Shown here: piece after piece, positions 1 to 5,220 of the stretch
Numbering within the stretch: position 1 is the first letter of the stretch
Layout: every line of letters begins with the position of its first letter
Assembly: GCA_035296965.1 (NCBI GenBank)
Contig: DATGZX010000102.1
Span: 1-5,874, forward strand
Direction of reading: 5' to 3'
DNA length: 5,874 nucleotides
Origin: DATGZX01 sp035296965
GTDB lineage: Bacteria; Planctomycetota; Planctomycetia; Gemmatales; Gemmataceae
Position numbers and translations under genes: made by a program
Notes under the pieces: model-generated
Told to the model about the DNA's origin: nothing
Database searches by the model: none
Seen by the model: only the letters and a program-made list of their open reading frames with translations

Positions 1-61
1 GCGGTTGACTCCTGGCAGATTTCTGCAGGACGGATCGGAATAGTTGTTTGAACGTTGTCAT
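1..61 (-). CDS. N-terminal start of an unidentified protein, cut by the left window edge
   Basis: Only the first 20 codons are visible, reading MTTFKQLFRSVLQKSARSQ and one more residue, from an ATG at 61-59 and open to the edge. The start is supported by a strong Shine-Dalgarno sequence 6 nt upstream and by a promoter-like element 49 nt upstream, which has a near-identical counterpart before the kinase gene. The visible segment is basic and hydrophilic, without a classical signal peptide in these 20 residues. Large planctomycete surface proteins often begin with a short basic stretch before an export motif of the LEPR-XLL kind. That identity is only an inference here because the diagnostic part is outside the window. 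The gene is divergent from the acetyltransferase at 234. Real coding start: fairly sure. Function: unknown. Confidence 0.65.
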   Translation of the reverse strand, partial: MTTFKQLFRSVLQKSARSQP

Positions 62-63
62 GG

Positions 64-73
64 CCTTCTCCTC
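64..73 (-). promoter_or_regulatory. Strong ribosome binding site of the left-edge gene
   Basis: The minus strand reads GAGGAGAAGG; the AGGAG core ends 6 nt before the ATG at 61-59. This is the best Shine-Dalgarno match I noticed in the window. It decides the start of the truncated left-edge gene, which is otherwise too short to recognise. Confidence 0.7.
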
Positions 74-110
74 ATCGGGATGCCTGGGATGGATCTTTGC
101 TTTCACAATG

Positions 111-156
111 CAGTGCGAGAAACGAAGGCGGATTCGACAACGGAAATTGGTTTTTT
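111..156 (-). promoter_or_regulatory. Candidate ECF-type promoter, copy A, reading leftward
   Basis: On the minus strand the order is AAAAAA (156-151), 9 nt, GTTGTCGAATCCG (141-129), 8 nt, TCTCGCACTG (120-111). Every block and every spacing is identical to copy B at 3974-3929, while the 8-nt spacer is unrelated and the 9-nt spacer is mostly different. The start of the first box and the start of the second box are 21 nt apart, which fits a -35/-10 pair with a spacer of about 15-16 nt as used by ECF sigma factors. The A-tract sits where an UP-like element would. The inner edge is 49 nt from the ATG at 61. A two-part activator site would be the alternative. No transcription start is visible from sequence alone. 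Confidence 0.65.
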
Positions 157-233
157 GGGAAAAGAGTTGAACTGCTCAGTATGAATAGTCCCAATACGCC
201 TTATCCTCGTGTCTGCTTTTCGTGGGAAATCCA

Positions 234-737
234 ATGTCGCCAGCGAATCTCGTGATCTCGAAGATAGGGCCCGAATCGGATGTCGTGCTTCGGAATCTGT
301 TCGAGCACTACCTTCATGACATGGCGGAGTGGTTTCAAGTCGATACAAAGGCCGACGGAAGATACTCCTACGACACATCCCTGGTATGGGACAAAGGCTA
401 TGGCGCCTATTTGGCGAAAGTTGACGGTTTGCCCGCCGGCTTTGCGCTGGTCGGATCGGCAGCCGAGTGGCTAGGCGACATTGGCGCCCATGACGTGCAC
501 GAGTTCTTCGTCATCCGCAGATTTCGCAGGCATGGCTTCGGACAGAGAATGGCAACGCTCCTCTGGAATGAGCATCCGGGCGAATGGCTTGTCAGAGTCC
601 TCGAAGCAAATGCACCAGCCGTTACGTTTTGGCGAACCGCGGTTGCGAGCTATACGCGTGGTTCGTATAAAGAGGACAAACGCATCTCCAAAGAGCGCCC
701 ATGGCGCTTCTTCAGGTTCCTATTCAACGGCGCCTAG
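234..737 (+). CDS. GNAT-family N-acetyltransferase
   Basis: A 167-residue cytoplasmic protein of the Gcn5-related acetyltransferase superfamily, which transfers an acetyl group from acetyl-CoA to an amine. The substrate cannot be told. The acetyl-CoA pyrophosphate loop is visible as R98-R-H-G101-F-G103 just after the strand VHEFFVIRRF (residues 88-97). The later strand and helix, WLVRVLEANAPAVTFWRTA (118-136), has the asparagine and FWR pattern typical of GNAT motif B. The general look (EWFQ, GRYSYD, EFFV, VRVLEANAPAVTFW) resembles the COG5628 type of predicted acetyltransferases. I prefer the ATG at 234: a GGGA at 224-227 sits 6 nt before it, whereas the in-frame GTG at 222 has no Shine-Dalgarno sequence. 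Length is normal for the fold and no damage is seen. It is the only plus-strand gene, divergent from the left-edge gene and convergent with the kinase, so it is probably transcribed alone. Confidence 0.88.
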   Translation: MSPANLVISKIGPESDVVLRNLFEHYLHDMAEWFQVDTKADGRYSYDTSLVWDKGYGAYLAKVDGLPAGFALVGSAAEWLGDIGAHDVHEFFVIRRFRRHGFGQRMATLLWNEHPGEWLVRVLEANAPAVTFWRTAVASYTRGSYKEDKRISKERPWRFFRFLFNGA

Positions 738-790
738 GTACCGTTTCCAGTGCACAAGTTTCGCGCACGAAGGCGTGAACAAGAGAATCA

Positions 791-818
791 CGCGGCTATA
801 GCTCAGTTAGCGGCCGCG
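791..818. terminator. Weak hairpin in the convergent gap, possible terminator
   Basis: The 118-bp gap at 738-855 lies between the ends of two convergent genes, so both transcripts should stop here. The only dyad I can see is CGCGGC (791-796) with GCCGCG (813-818), a 6-bp stem around a 16-nt loop; a nested alternative pairs GCTA (795-798) with TAGC (808-811). Neither strand has a clear U-tract after the stem, so an intrinsic terminator is not convincing. The kinase gene ends with tandem stops, TAG followed by TAA. No open reading frame in the gap looks real. Confidence 0.22.
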
Positions 819-855
819 CAGGGTGTTGAGAAGGGTGAAGTTGCTCTTCCCTTTA

Positions 856-3800
856 CTACTCAGGTTTGGCTTTCTCGACCGCCAGCTTCGCACGCCACTC
901 GGCTGCCTTCTCCGGCTTGCCCCAGGTATCGTACAGCTTTACCAGCCGCTCCAAGGCAGCGACGCGGTTCTGACCGAACGGGGGACCTTTGCGTTCGTGC
1001 TGCGGCCTCATGTCGAATTCTTTCATCGCTTGATAGGCTTGATGGAGCAGTGGTTCGGCATCGGCGTACTTCTCCTGTCCCAACAGAGCTGCGCCGAGGA
1101 GCGACTGAGCATGGAGCGTTTCCCGCGTTTCCTGCGGCTCCTTTTGGAGGATGGCCAGAGCCTCACGCAGGATGGGCTCCGCGACCGCAGGTTTCTTCTG
1201 CTGGAGCAGGTTCGCTCCGAGCAGCCTCAACGCCTCCGCGTGGTAGACGGATTGCGTCCCGTGTTTCTTTTGGGCTATTTCAAGACACTTCCGTCTCCAG
1301 ATCTCCGCCTGATCGAATTGCTGCAGCTGCTCTAGGCAAAGGGAGAAGCTTTCCACCAGCACGTGAGCATAGGAATGCGCGAACTTGAGCTTATCGAGGC
1401 TAGCCATCGCCTCCTGATAGAGAGGCAGAGCTTTATTCAACTCCCCGGCGTCCCGGTACGCCGCTGCTAGGGCGTGCAGTGTGGGGAGGGTGTCCGGGTG
1501 CAGACCCCCGAGAACCATCAACTGCCTTTCTCGCACGTGCTCCAAGAGGGCGATGGCCTCAGGCGTTCGCCGGTAAGCCCGATACATGTGCCCCAGCCTG
1601 GCCAGGATCTTGAGGGTCAGGGGATGGTAGGGCCCGAGCTTCGGCACAATCTTGGCCCGCGCCTGCTCGTACAGGTCGATGGCCTGTTTCATCTTGTAGC
1701 CGCCCTGGTAGACATAAGCCAAACTGCTCATTGCCTCAATCGCCTTGGGGTGGTCATCCCCGTGTTTTTTCACGCGTGCATCCCATACCTTCTCGGCCAG
1801 GGCAATGGCTTGGGTCGGCTTCCCTGCTGACAGGTACGCCCCAGCAAGCTGCTGAAGGGTGGCGAGCGTGTGGTCATGGCTCTCCCCGAGCTGTCGCACG
1901 CGGCTGTCGCGCACCTGCTCTAACATCGGGATGGCCTCGGTCAGCTCCCCGGCCTGTCGATACTCCACAGCCAAAGCGTTCAGGGTGGTTAGTGTGTCCA
2001 GGTGGTCCGCGCCCAGCACCTTTTGTCGAACGGCGTGCACCTGCTTGAACATTTGGATGGCCTCGGCCCGCTTCCCCGCGGCCTTGTAAGCCAAAGCCAG
2101 GTTGTGTTTGCTGCCGAGTGTGACGGGGTCCTCCGCGCCAAGCTCGACCTGGCGGGTCATGGCGGCTTTGGCGAAGAGCGCCTCTGCCCGCTCGCCTTGG
2201 CCCAGGGCCAGGTACGTCTGCCCCAGCCGGTCTTGAAGGCGGGCCACCACCAGGGCGTCGCCGACCGCTTCCCCTTCCAACTCGGCTGCAGCCTGGTCGA
2301 GCCGGTCCCCGAGGATCGCCCGCAACGGCCGGCCTTCCGTCTCCTCCGCCATCGGGTCAAGGTCTTCGAAAATCGAGCCGAGGATGCCAATTCCCTTCTC
2401 GATCTGGGTCAGCCGTCTTTCGGCGGACTCCTTGGCCTTGCTCTCACCCTCGGCACGCCGCTCGGCCTGCACCAACCCCACCGTCGTCCCGGCAATACCG
2501 GCCAGCAGAGCGAGGGTCAACAGGAAAGCCGATACGACCGCGCCCTTGTTCCGCCGCGCGAACTTCCGCAGCCGATATCCCGGCGACGGCGGGCAGGCCA
2601 GCACCGGCTCATCAGCCAGGTAGCGCTGCACGTCCATGGCGAAGCCGTTGGCGGTCTCATAGCGGCGGTGGCGGTCTTTCTCCAGTGCCTTCATCACGAT
2701 CCAATCGAGATCTCCTTGCACCAGTCCACTGAGTTTCTTGGGCTCGAGCCGGCGATTGGCCGCAATCGAGGGAAGTTCCTCCGTCGTGCTTAATCGCAAG
2801 CTGGGCACGGGGGGCTCCTCTTCGCGGACGATGCGCAAGAGTTCCAGCAGGGCCGCTCCGTGTAGCCTCTTGGGCTGAAGCGGCGTCGTACCCGTCAGCA
2901 GTTCGTAGAGCAGCACTCCTAGCGAATAAATATCGCTGCGCGTGTCGATGTCAGGTTGGCCAGGCTCCGCCTGCTCCGGGCTCATGTACTCCAGCGTGCC
3001 TATCACTGAGCCGAACTCGGTCAATTCGGTCCGCTCGGCTAACCCGGAGCCCACGGCTTTAGCGACGCCGAAGTCGATGATCTTGGGCACGGCTTTTTCG
3101 TCGTACCGGGCAACCAGGACATTCGTCGGTTTGAGGTCGCGATGAATAATCCCCTTCTGATGGGCATGCTGAACCGCCTGGCAGACCGGGATGAAGAGTT
3201 CCAGCCGTTCCCGCGGCGTCAGTCGATAGTGGTCGCAGTACTTTGTGATCGGTATCCCATCGACCAGTTCCATCACGAAGTAGGGGCGAGGGAATGAGGG
3301 GCTAGAGAATGAGGGGCGAGGGGTCAGGGCCGCGGGGCGAGAGTCTGAAGCTGCATCTCCATCCTGTCTTTCTCCTCCCTCGTCCCTCGCAGCTATTCCC
3401 TCATCCCTCGCCCCTATTCCCTCATCCCTCACCCCTCCTACAGCGCCCGCATCGAGCACCCTTGCGATATTCGGGTGATCCATCAGTGCCAGCGCTTGCC
3501 GTTCGGCCTCGAAGCGGCCAATGATCCGTCGCGAATCGATACCAGGCTTGATGATCTTGATGGCAACAGTGCGCTTGACCGGCTGGCTCTGCTCTGCCAG
3601 GAATACCGTCCCCATGCCTCCTTCGCCGATCTTCCGAATCAGCGTGTAGGGACCGATTTGCGCGCCCAGGTCCGGGGCAGGTGAGGCGGCAGCACCCCGA
3701 TCATCGCCCGGTGGTTCAAGAAAGCTGGGGTCCTGGTCTTGCAGGCGGAGCATGGCCTCGATGCGCGCCTGCAAAACCGGGTCGGCCGCACATGCCTGCT

Positions 3801-3885
3801 GGACGTAGAGGCGCCGCTCCTCCGGCACGGCCATCTGCCGGGCAACATTGAAAATGGCTGCTTCATCAAGTTTTGCCGTGGTCAT
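856..3885 (-). CDS. Membrane-anchored Ser/Thr protein kinase with C-terminal TPR repeats
   Basis: A 1009-residue Hanks-type kinase of the PknB kind that phosphorylates Ser/Thr on unknown partners. Residues 1-60 form the short helical preface common to planctomycete kinases of this class (PEERRLYVQQAC, ending SFLEPP). The kinase domain spans about 79-430: glycine loop G87-E-G-G-M-G, lysine K110 in VAIK, helix-C glutamate probably E128, HRD at 248-250 with K252 and N255, DFG at 271-273, SPE at 302-304 and D318 in helix F. All catalytic residues are present, so it should be active. A low-complexity insert occupies about 150-199. One transmembrane helix lies at about 448-473. A mixed helical stretch follows, then roughly 42-residue kinesin-light-chain-like TPRs from about 585 to 840 and further degenerate TPRs to about 950. 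The TPRs probably lie on the other side of the membrane and bind proteins. The start is supported by a GAGGA Shine-Dalgarno. It lies 99 bp after the ECF sigma gene and has its own candidate promoter. No anti-sigma gene is present, so the kinase may modulate the sigma factor; that is inference. Confidence 0.95.
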   Translation of the reverse strand: MTTAKLDEAAIFNVARQMAVPEERRLYVQQACAADPVLQARIEAMLRLQDQDPSFLEPPGDDRGAAASPAPDLGAQIGPYTLIRKIGEGGMGTVFLAEQSQPVKRTVAIKIIKPGIDSRRIIGRFEAERQALALMDHPNIARVLDAGAVGGVRDEGIGARDEGIAARDEGGERQDGDAASDSRPAALTPRPSFSSPSFPRPYFVMELVDGIPITKYCDHYRLTPRERLELFIPVCQAVQHAHQKGIIHRDLKPTNVLVARYDEKAVPKIIDFGVAKAVGSGLAERTELTEFGSVIGTLEYMSPEQAEPGQPDIDTRSDIYSLGVLLYELLTGTTPLQPKRLHGAALLELLRIVREEEPPVPSLRLSTTEELPSIAANRRLEPKKLSGLVQGDLDWIVMKALEKDRHRRYETANGFAMDVQRYLADEPVLACPPSPGYRLRKFARRNKGAVVSAFLLTLALLAGIAGTTVGLVQAERRAEGESKAKESAERRLTQIEKGIGILGSIFEDLDPMAEETEGRPLRAILGDRLDQAAAELEGEAVGDALVVARLQDRLGQTYLALGQGERAEALFAKAAMTRQVELGAEDPVTLGSKHNLALAYKAAGKRAEAIQMFKQVHAVRQKVLGADHLDTLTTLNALAVEYRQAGELTEAIPMLEQVRDSRVRQLGESHDHTLATLQQLAGAYLSAGKPTQAIALAEKVWDARVKKHGDDHPKAIEAMSSLAYVYQGGYKMKQAIDLYEQARAKIVPKLGPYHPLTLKILARLGHMYRAYRRTPEAIALLEHVRERQLMVLGGLHPDTLPTLHALAAAYRDAGELNKALPLYQEAMASLDKLKFAHSYAHVLVESFSLCLEQLQQFDQAEIWRRKCLEIAQKKHGTQSVYHAEALRLLGANLLQQKKPAVAEPILREALAILQKEPQETRETLHAQSLLGAALLGQEKYADAEPLLHQAYQAMKEFDMRPQHERKGPPFGQNRVAALERLVKLYDTWGKPEKAAEWRAKLAVEKAKPE
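3282..3437. repeat. Inverted GAGGG-rich low-complexity repeat inside the kinase gene
   Basis: Two arms built of variants of GGGGCGAGGGATGAGGGAAT face each other. The left arm (about 3282-3333) has the G-rich version on the plus strand. The right arm (about 3372-3437) has it on the minus strand. About 40 bp of more ordinary sequence separates them, so a large imperfect hairpin could form in DNA or mRNA. The whole unit is read in frame. The right arm gives the repeated RDEG motifs (GVRDEGIGARDEGIAARDEG), and the left arm gives the Pro/Ser-rich TPRPSFSSPSFPRP. It separates LDAGAVG from RPYFVMELVDG, which are normally joined by a short turn in this kinase family, so the protein gains roughly 45 residues near the hinge region. 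The structure suggests an inserted mobile or expanding repeat tolerated in a surface loop. Confidence 0.8.
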
Positions 3886-3889
3886 GAAA

Positions 3890-3895
3890 TTCCTC
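3890..3895 (-). promoter_or_regulatory. Ribosome binding site of the kinase gene
   Basis: The minus strand reads GAGGAA followed by TTTC and the ATG at 3885-3883. This supports the kinase start, which also agrees with the usual N-terminal preface of the family. Confidence 0.6.
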
Positions 3896-3928
3896 GGAGC
3901 GCACTACCCTTGTCCCTCCGCTCCTCTA

Positions 3929-3974
3929 CAGTGCGAGATCTCTGCGCGGATTCGACAACCGATTCCAGTTTTTT
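3929..3974 (-). promoter_or_regulatory. Candidate ECF-type promoter, copy B, driving the kinase gene
   Basis: The minus strand carries AAAAAA (3974-3969), 9 nt, GTTGTCGAATCCG (3959-3947), 8 nt, TCTCGCACTG (3938-3929), the same blocks at the same distances as copy A at 156-111. It occupies the 97-bp non-coding gap between the sigma factor stop codon (3985) and the kinase ATG (3885), with 43 nt between its inner edge and that ATG. Its A-tract begins 10 nt after the sigma stop. It would allow the kinase to be transcribed independently of the upstream sigma gene, probably by that same sigma factor. That assignment is inference from proximity and from the -35/-10-like geometry. Confidence 0.68.
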
Positions 3975-3984
3975 CGAGAGCACG

Positions 3985-4560
3985 TCAGGAGGACAGGTCG
4001 AGCCTGCTTTCCTCGATTTCCAGGCGCAGCCAGTAGCGTGCGTAGGCCCAGTCGTTTTGGGCAGTTGAAGTAGCGATGCCAAGCACTTGAGCCGCTTGCT
4101 CGATGGTCAGCCTGGCAAAAAAACGCAGCTTCACCAGTTTCGCCTTGCGTTCGTCCTGCTTTTCGAGCTTTTGCAGGGCCTCGTCCAGGGCGAGCAGATC
4201 GATCTCCGGCTCGGCCGAAGGCGCCGCGATGTCTGGCAGTTTCTGACGGTGCCTGTCACCGCCGGCCTTGAGCGTGCGCTTGTGTCGGGCTCGGTCGATA
4301 AGTATGCGCCGCATCGCCTCCGCCGCGGCAGCGAAGAAATGCCCCCGGCTGCTCCATTGCTGAATCTGTTCACTATCGACGAGGCGGAGGTAGGCTTCAT
4401 GCACCAGGGCGGTGGCCTGGAGCGTCTGACCAGGCTTCTCGTTTACCAGACGCTGTGCCGCCAACTTGCGCAGTTCGTCGTAGACCAAGGGCAAGAGCTG
4501 ATCGGCCGCGTGGGGATCGCCCTGTTCGATGGCGGACAAGATGCGCGTGACTTCGCTCAT
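3985..4560 (-). CDS. ECF sigma-70-family RNA polymerase sigma factor (TIGR02999 type)
   Basis: A 191-residue alternative sigma factor that directs RNA polymerase to a dedicated promoter set. Region 2 spans about residues 20-100: LLPLVYDELRKLAAQRL, then ATALVHEAYLRLVD, and the helix FFAAAAEAMRRILIDRARHK that contacts the -10 element. A variable linker (about 101-120) follows. Region 4 (about 120-185) holds LTIEQAAQVLGIATSTAQNDWAYARYWL, the helix-turn-helix that reads the -35 element. The opening MSEVTRILSAIEQGD is the family's usual start, so I take the ATG at 4560 rather than the in-frame GTG at 4584. Neither has a good Shine-Dalgarno sequence, which is odd for a regulator and may mean low or leaderless-like expression. 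No anti-sigma gene follows; a Ser/Thr kinase does, the arrangement typical of planctomycetes, where phosphorylation is thought to control such sigma factors. Likely targets are the two bipartite elements at 3929-3974 and 111-156. Confidence 0.93.
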   Translation of the reverse strand: MSEVTRILSAIEQGDPHAADQLLPLVYDELRKLAAQRLVNEKPGQTLQATALVHEAYLRLVDSEQIQQWSSRGHFFAAAAEAMRRILIDRARHKRTLKAGGDRHRQKLPDIAAPSAEPEIDLLALDEALQKLEKQDERKAKLVKLRFFARLTIEQAAQVLGIATSTAQNDWAYARYWLRLEIEESRLDLSS

Positions 4561-4626
4561 GCAGCCCAGAATAACTGGAACCACACGCCGGTGCCAGTTG
4601 GACGCAAAGAAAACTCAAAGGGGTCG

Positions 4627-4663
4627 GGAGTCTATTCGGATCAATAGGATTGCAATAGACTCC
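4627..4663. repeat. Perfect 10-bp inverted repeat, possible REP palindrome
   Basis: GGAGTCTATT (4627-4636) and AATAGACTCC (4654-4663) are exact reverse complements separated by 17 nt. The repeat lies about 40 bp beyond the end of the RAYT pseudogene and about 65 bp upstream of the sigma factor start. Its 5' flank (AAAGGGGTCG) resembles, from memory, repeats commonly seen beside RAYT genes. RAYTs act on short palindromes of this kind, so this may be the cognate REP. A regulator-binding dyad or an upstream mRNA hairpin for the sigma gene is the alternative. The stem lacks a T-tract, so a terminator is less likely. Confidence 0.6.
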
Positions 4664-4691
4664 AGACCTGCTCTGTAGAAAACCCCAAGAG

Positions 4692-4700
4692 GGATAATTG
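4692..4700. repeat. Left arm of 9-bp inverted repeat flanking the RAYT remnant
   Basis: GGATAATTG on the plus strand, three bases outside the RAYT stop codon at 4704-4706. Its reverse complement is at 5212-5220. After three mismatched positions the inward sequence TCA is shared as well. A possible element end, but a 9-bp match alone can occur by chance. Confidence 0.35.
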
Positions 4701-4703
4701 CAG

Positions 4704-5156
4704 TCACTGCATTGTGTCCGCCTGCTTGGGTGGACCCCCACGGGGTCGCTCGCTCAGGTTCAGGCCAAGGCGCTGGGCCGTGGCCTCCACCCAGGACTCC
4801 TTGCCATCCGGCTGCCCTGTGCTGACGGCTCGACGCACCGCTGACAACTACTTGTCCGTCAGCGGCGTATGCACCCACTGGCGCCAGTACTTTTGACGTG
4901 CCGCTTCTGTCTTCCCCAGTCGCTCCCATGCCGGCGCCTCAGCAAGCAAGTCCACGCGCTTGCCCAGACCGTGCGCGACATAACTCGACCAGGGATAACT
5001 TGCCAGATCCGCTACCATGCCGGCCCGCAGCGGATTGGCTAGGGCGTAGCGCATGACGCTCAGCAGATGCTCATCCTCCCTGATAACGGGGCTCTTGACA
5101 CGATTGAGTGCGTGCTAGACCAGGTCGTCCGCGACGCAGCGGGGTTGTCGTCCCAT
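4704..5156 (-). pseudogene. Decayed REP-associated tyrosine transposase (RAYT, Y1 family)
   Basis: One continuous frame of 151 codons from an ATG at 5156 to a TGA at 4704-4706, with two internal TAG codons at 5117-5115 and 4850-4848. The first part, MGRQPRCVADDLV-stop-HALNR, matches the RAYT opening, where a Tyr normally stands before HALNR. It is fused directly to KSPVIREDEHLLSVMRYALA, then NPLRAGMVADLASYPWSSY, which is the downstream half of the domain. Roughly 80-90 residues that normally lie between, including the HUH (His-x-His) metal-binding motif, are gone. The RYALANP tyrosine, probably the catalytic one, remains. After the second stop the C-terminal tail continues in frame (LSAVRRAVSTGQPDGKESW) to the TGA. 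So this is an inactive copy: one in-frame deletion plus two point nonsense mutations, with no frameshift. The lack of other decay suggests a fairly recent loss. It sits between the surface protein and the sigma factor. Confidence 0.88.
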
Positions 5157-5211
5157 GAGGGGCAGCCCAGCTGCCTTGGCGACGAATGGCGAGCGAAAAA
5201 AGAACTGAGAC

Positions 5212-5220
5212 CAATTATCC
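5212..5220. repeat. Right arm of 9-bp inverted repeat flanking the RAYT remnant
   Basis: CAATTATCC on the plus strand, the exact reverse complement of 4692-4700. It overlaps by one base the TAG stop codon (5222-5220) of the surface-protein gene, and lies 55 bp upstream of the RAYT start codon. The bases in between (5157-5211) contain a small hairpin, GGCAG-CCCAG-CTGCC at 5161-5175, and an A6 run at 5195-5201, but no gene. Confidence 0.35.

Noticed and set aside
104..115. CACAATGCAGTG is also present in inverted orientation at 4704-4715, overlapping promoter copy A on one side and the RAYT stop on the other
   Set aside because: A 12-base match is expected about once or twice by chance in a window of this size, and there is no shared sequence or context beyond it.
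103..378. A 91-codon minus-strand frame opposite the acetyltransferase start
   Set aside because: It overlaps the well-supported acetyltransferase and promoter copy A, and its sequence is an Arg/Ser-rich antisense translation with no plausible start signal.
2002..2793. Long plus-strand open frames opposite the kinase gene (for example 2002-2793, 823-1335 and 750-1388)
   Set aside because: They are mirror frames of a GC-rich coding strand. Their products have no recognisable domain, while the minus strand encodes an intact kinase with TPRs throughout.
3282..3437. CRISPR array from the short regular GAGGG-type repeats
   Set aside because: Units are too short and variable, there are no unique spacers, the arms are inverted rather than direct, and the region is part of an open coding frame.
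4561..4569. GCAGCCCAG occurs next to the sigma factor start (4561-4569) and near the RAYT start (5162-5170), suggesting a shared leader motif
   Set aside because: Only 9 bases match, the distance to the start codon differs, and the second copy is part of a small local hairpin; chance is sufficient.
4087..4647. A 186-codon plus-strand frame opposite the sigma factor
   Set aside because: The minus strand encodes a textbook sigma factor with both conserved regions; the plus-strand product has no family resemblance and spans the intergenic palindrome.
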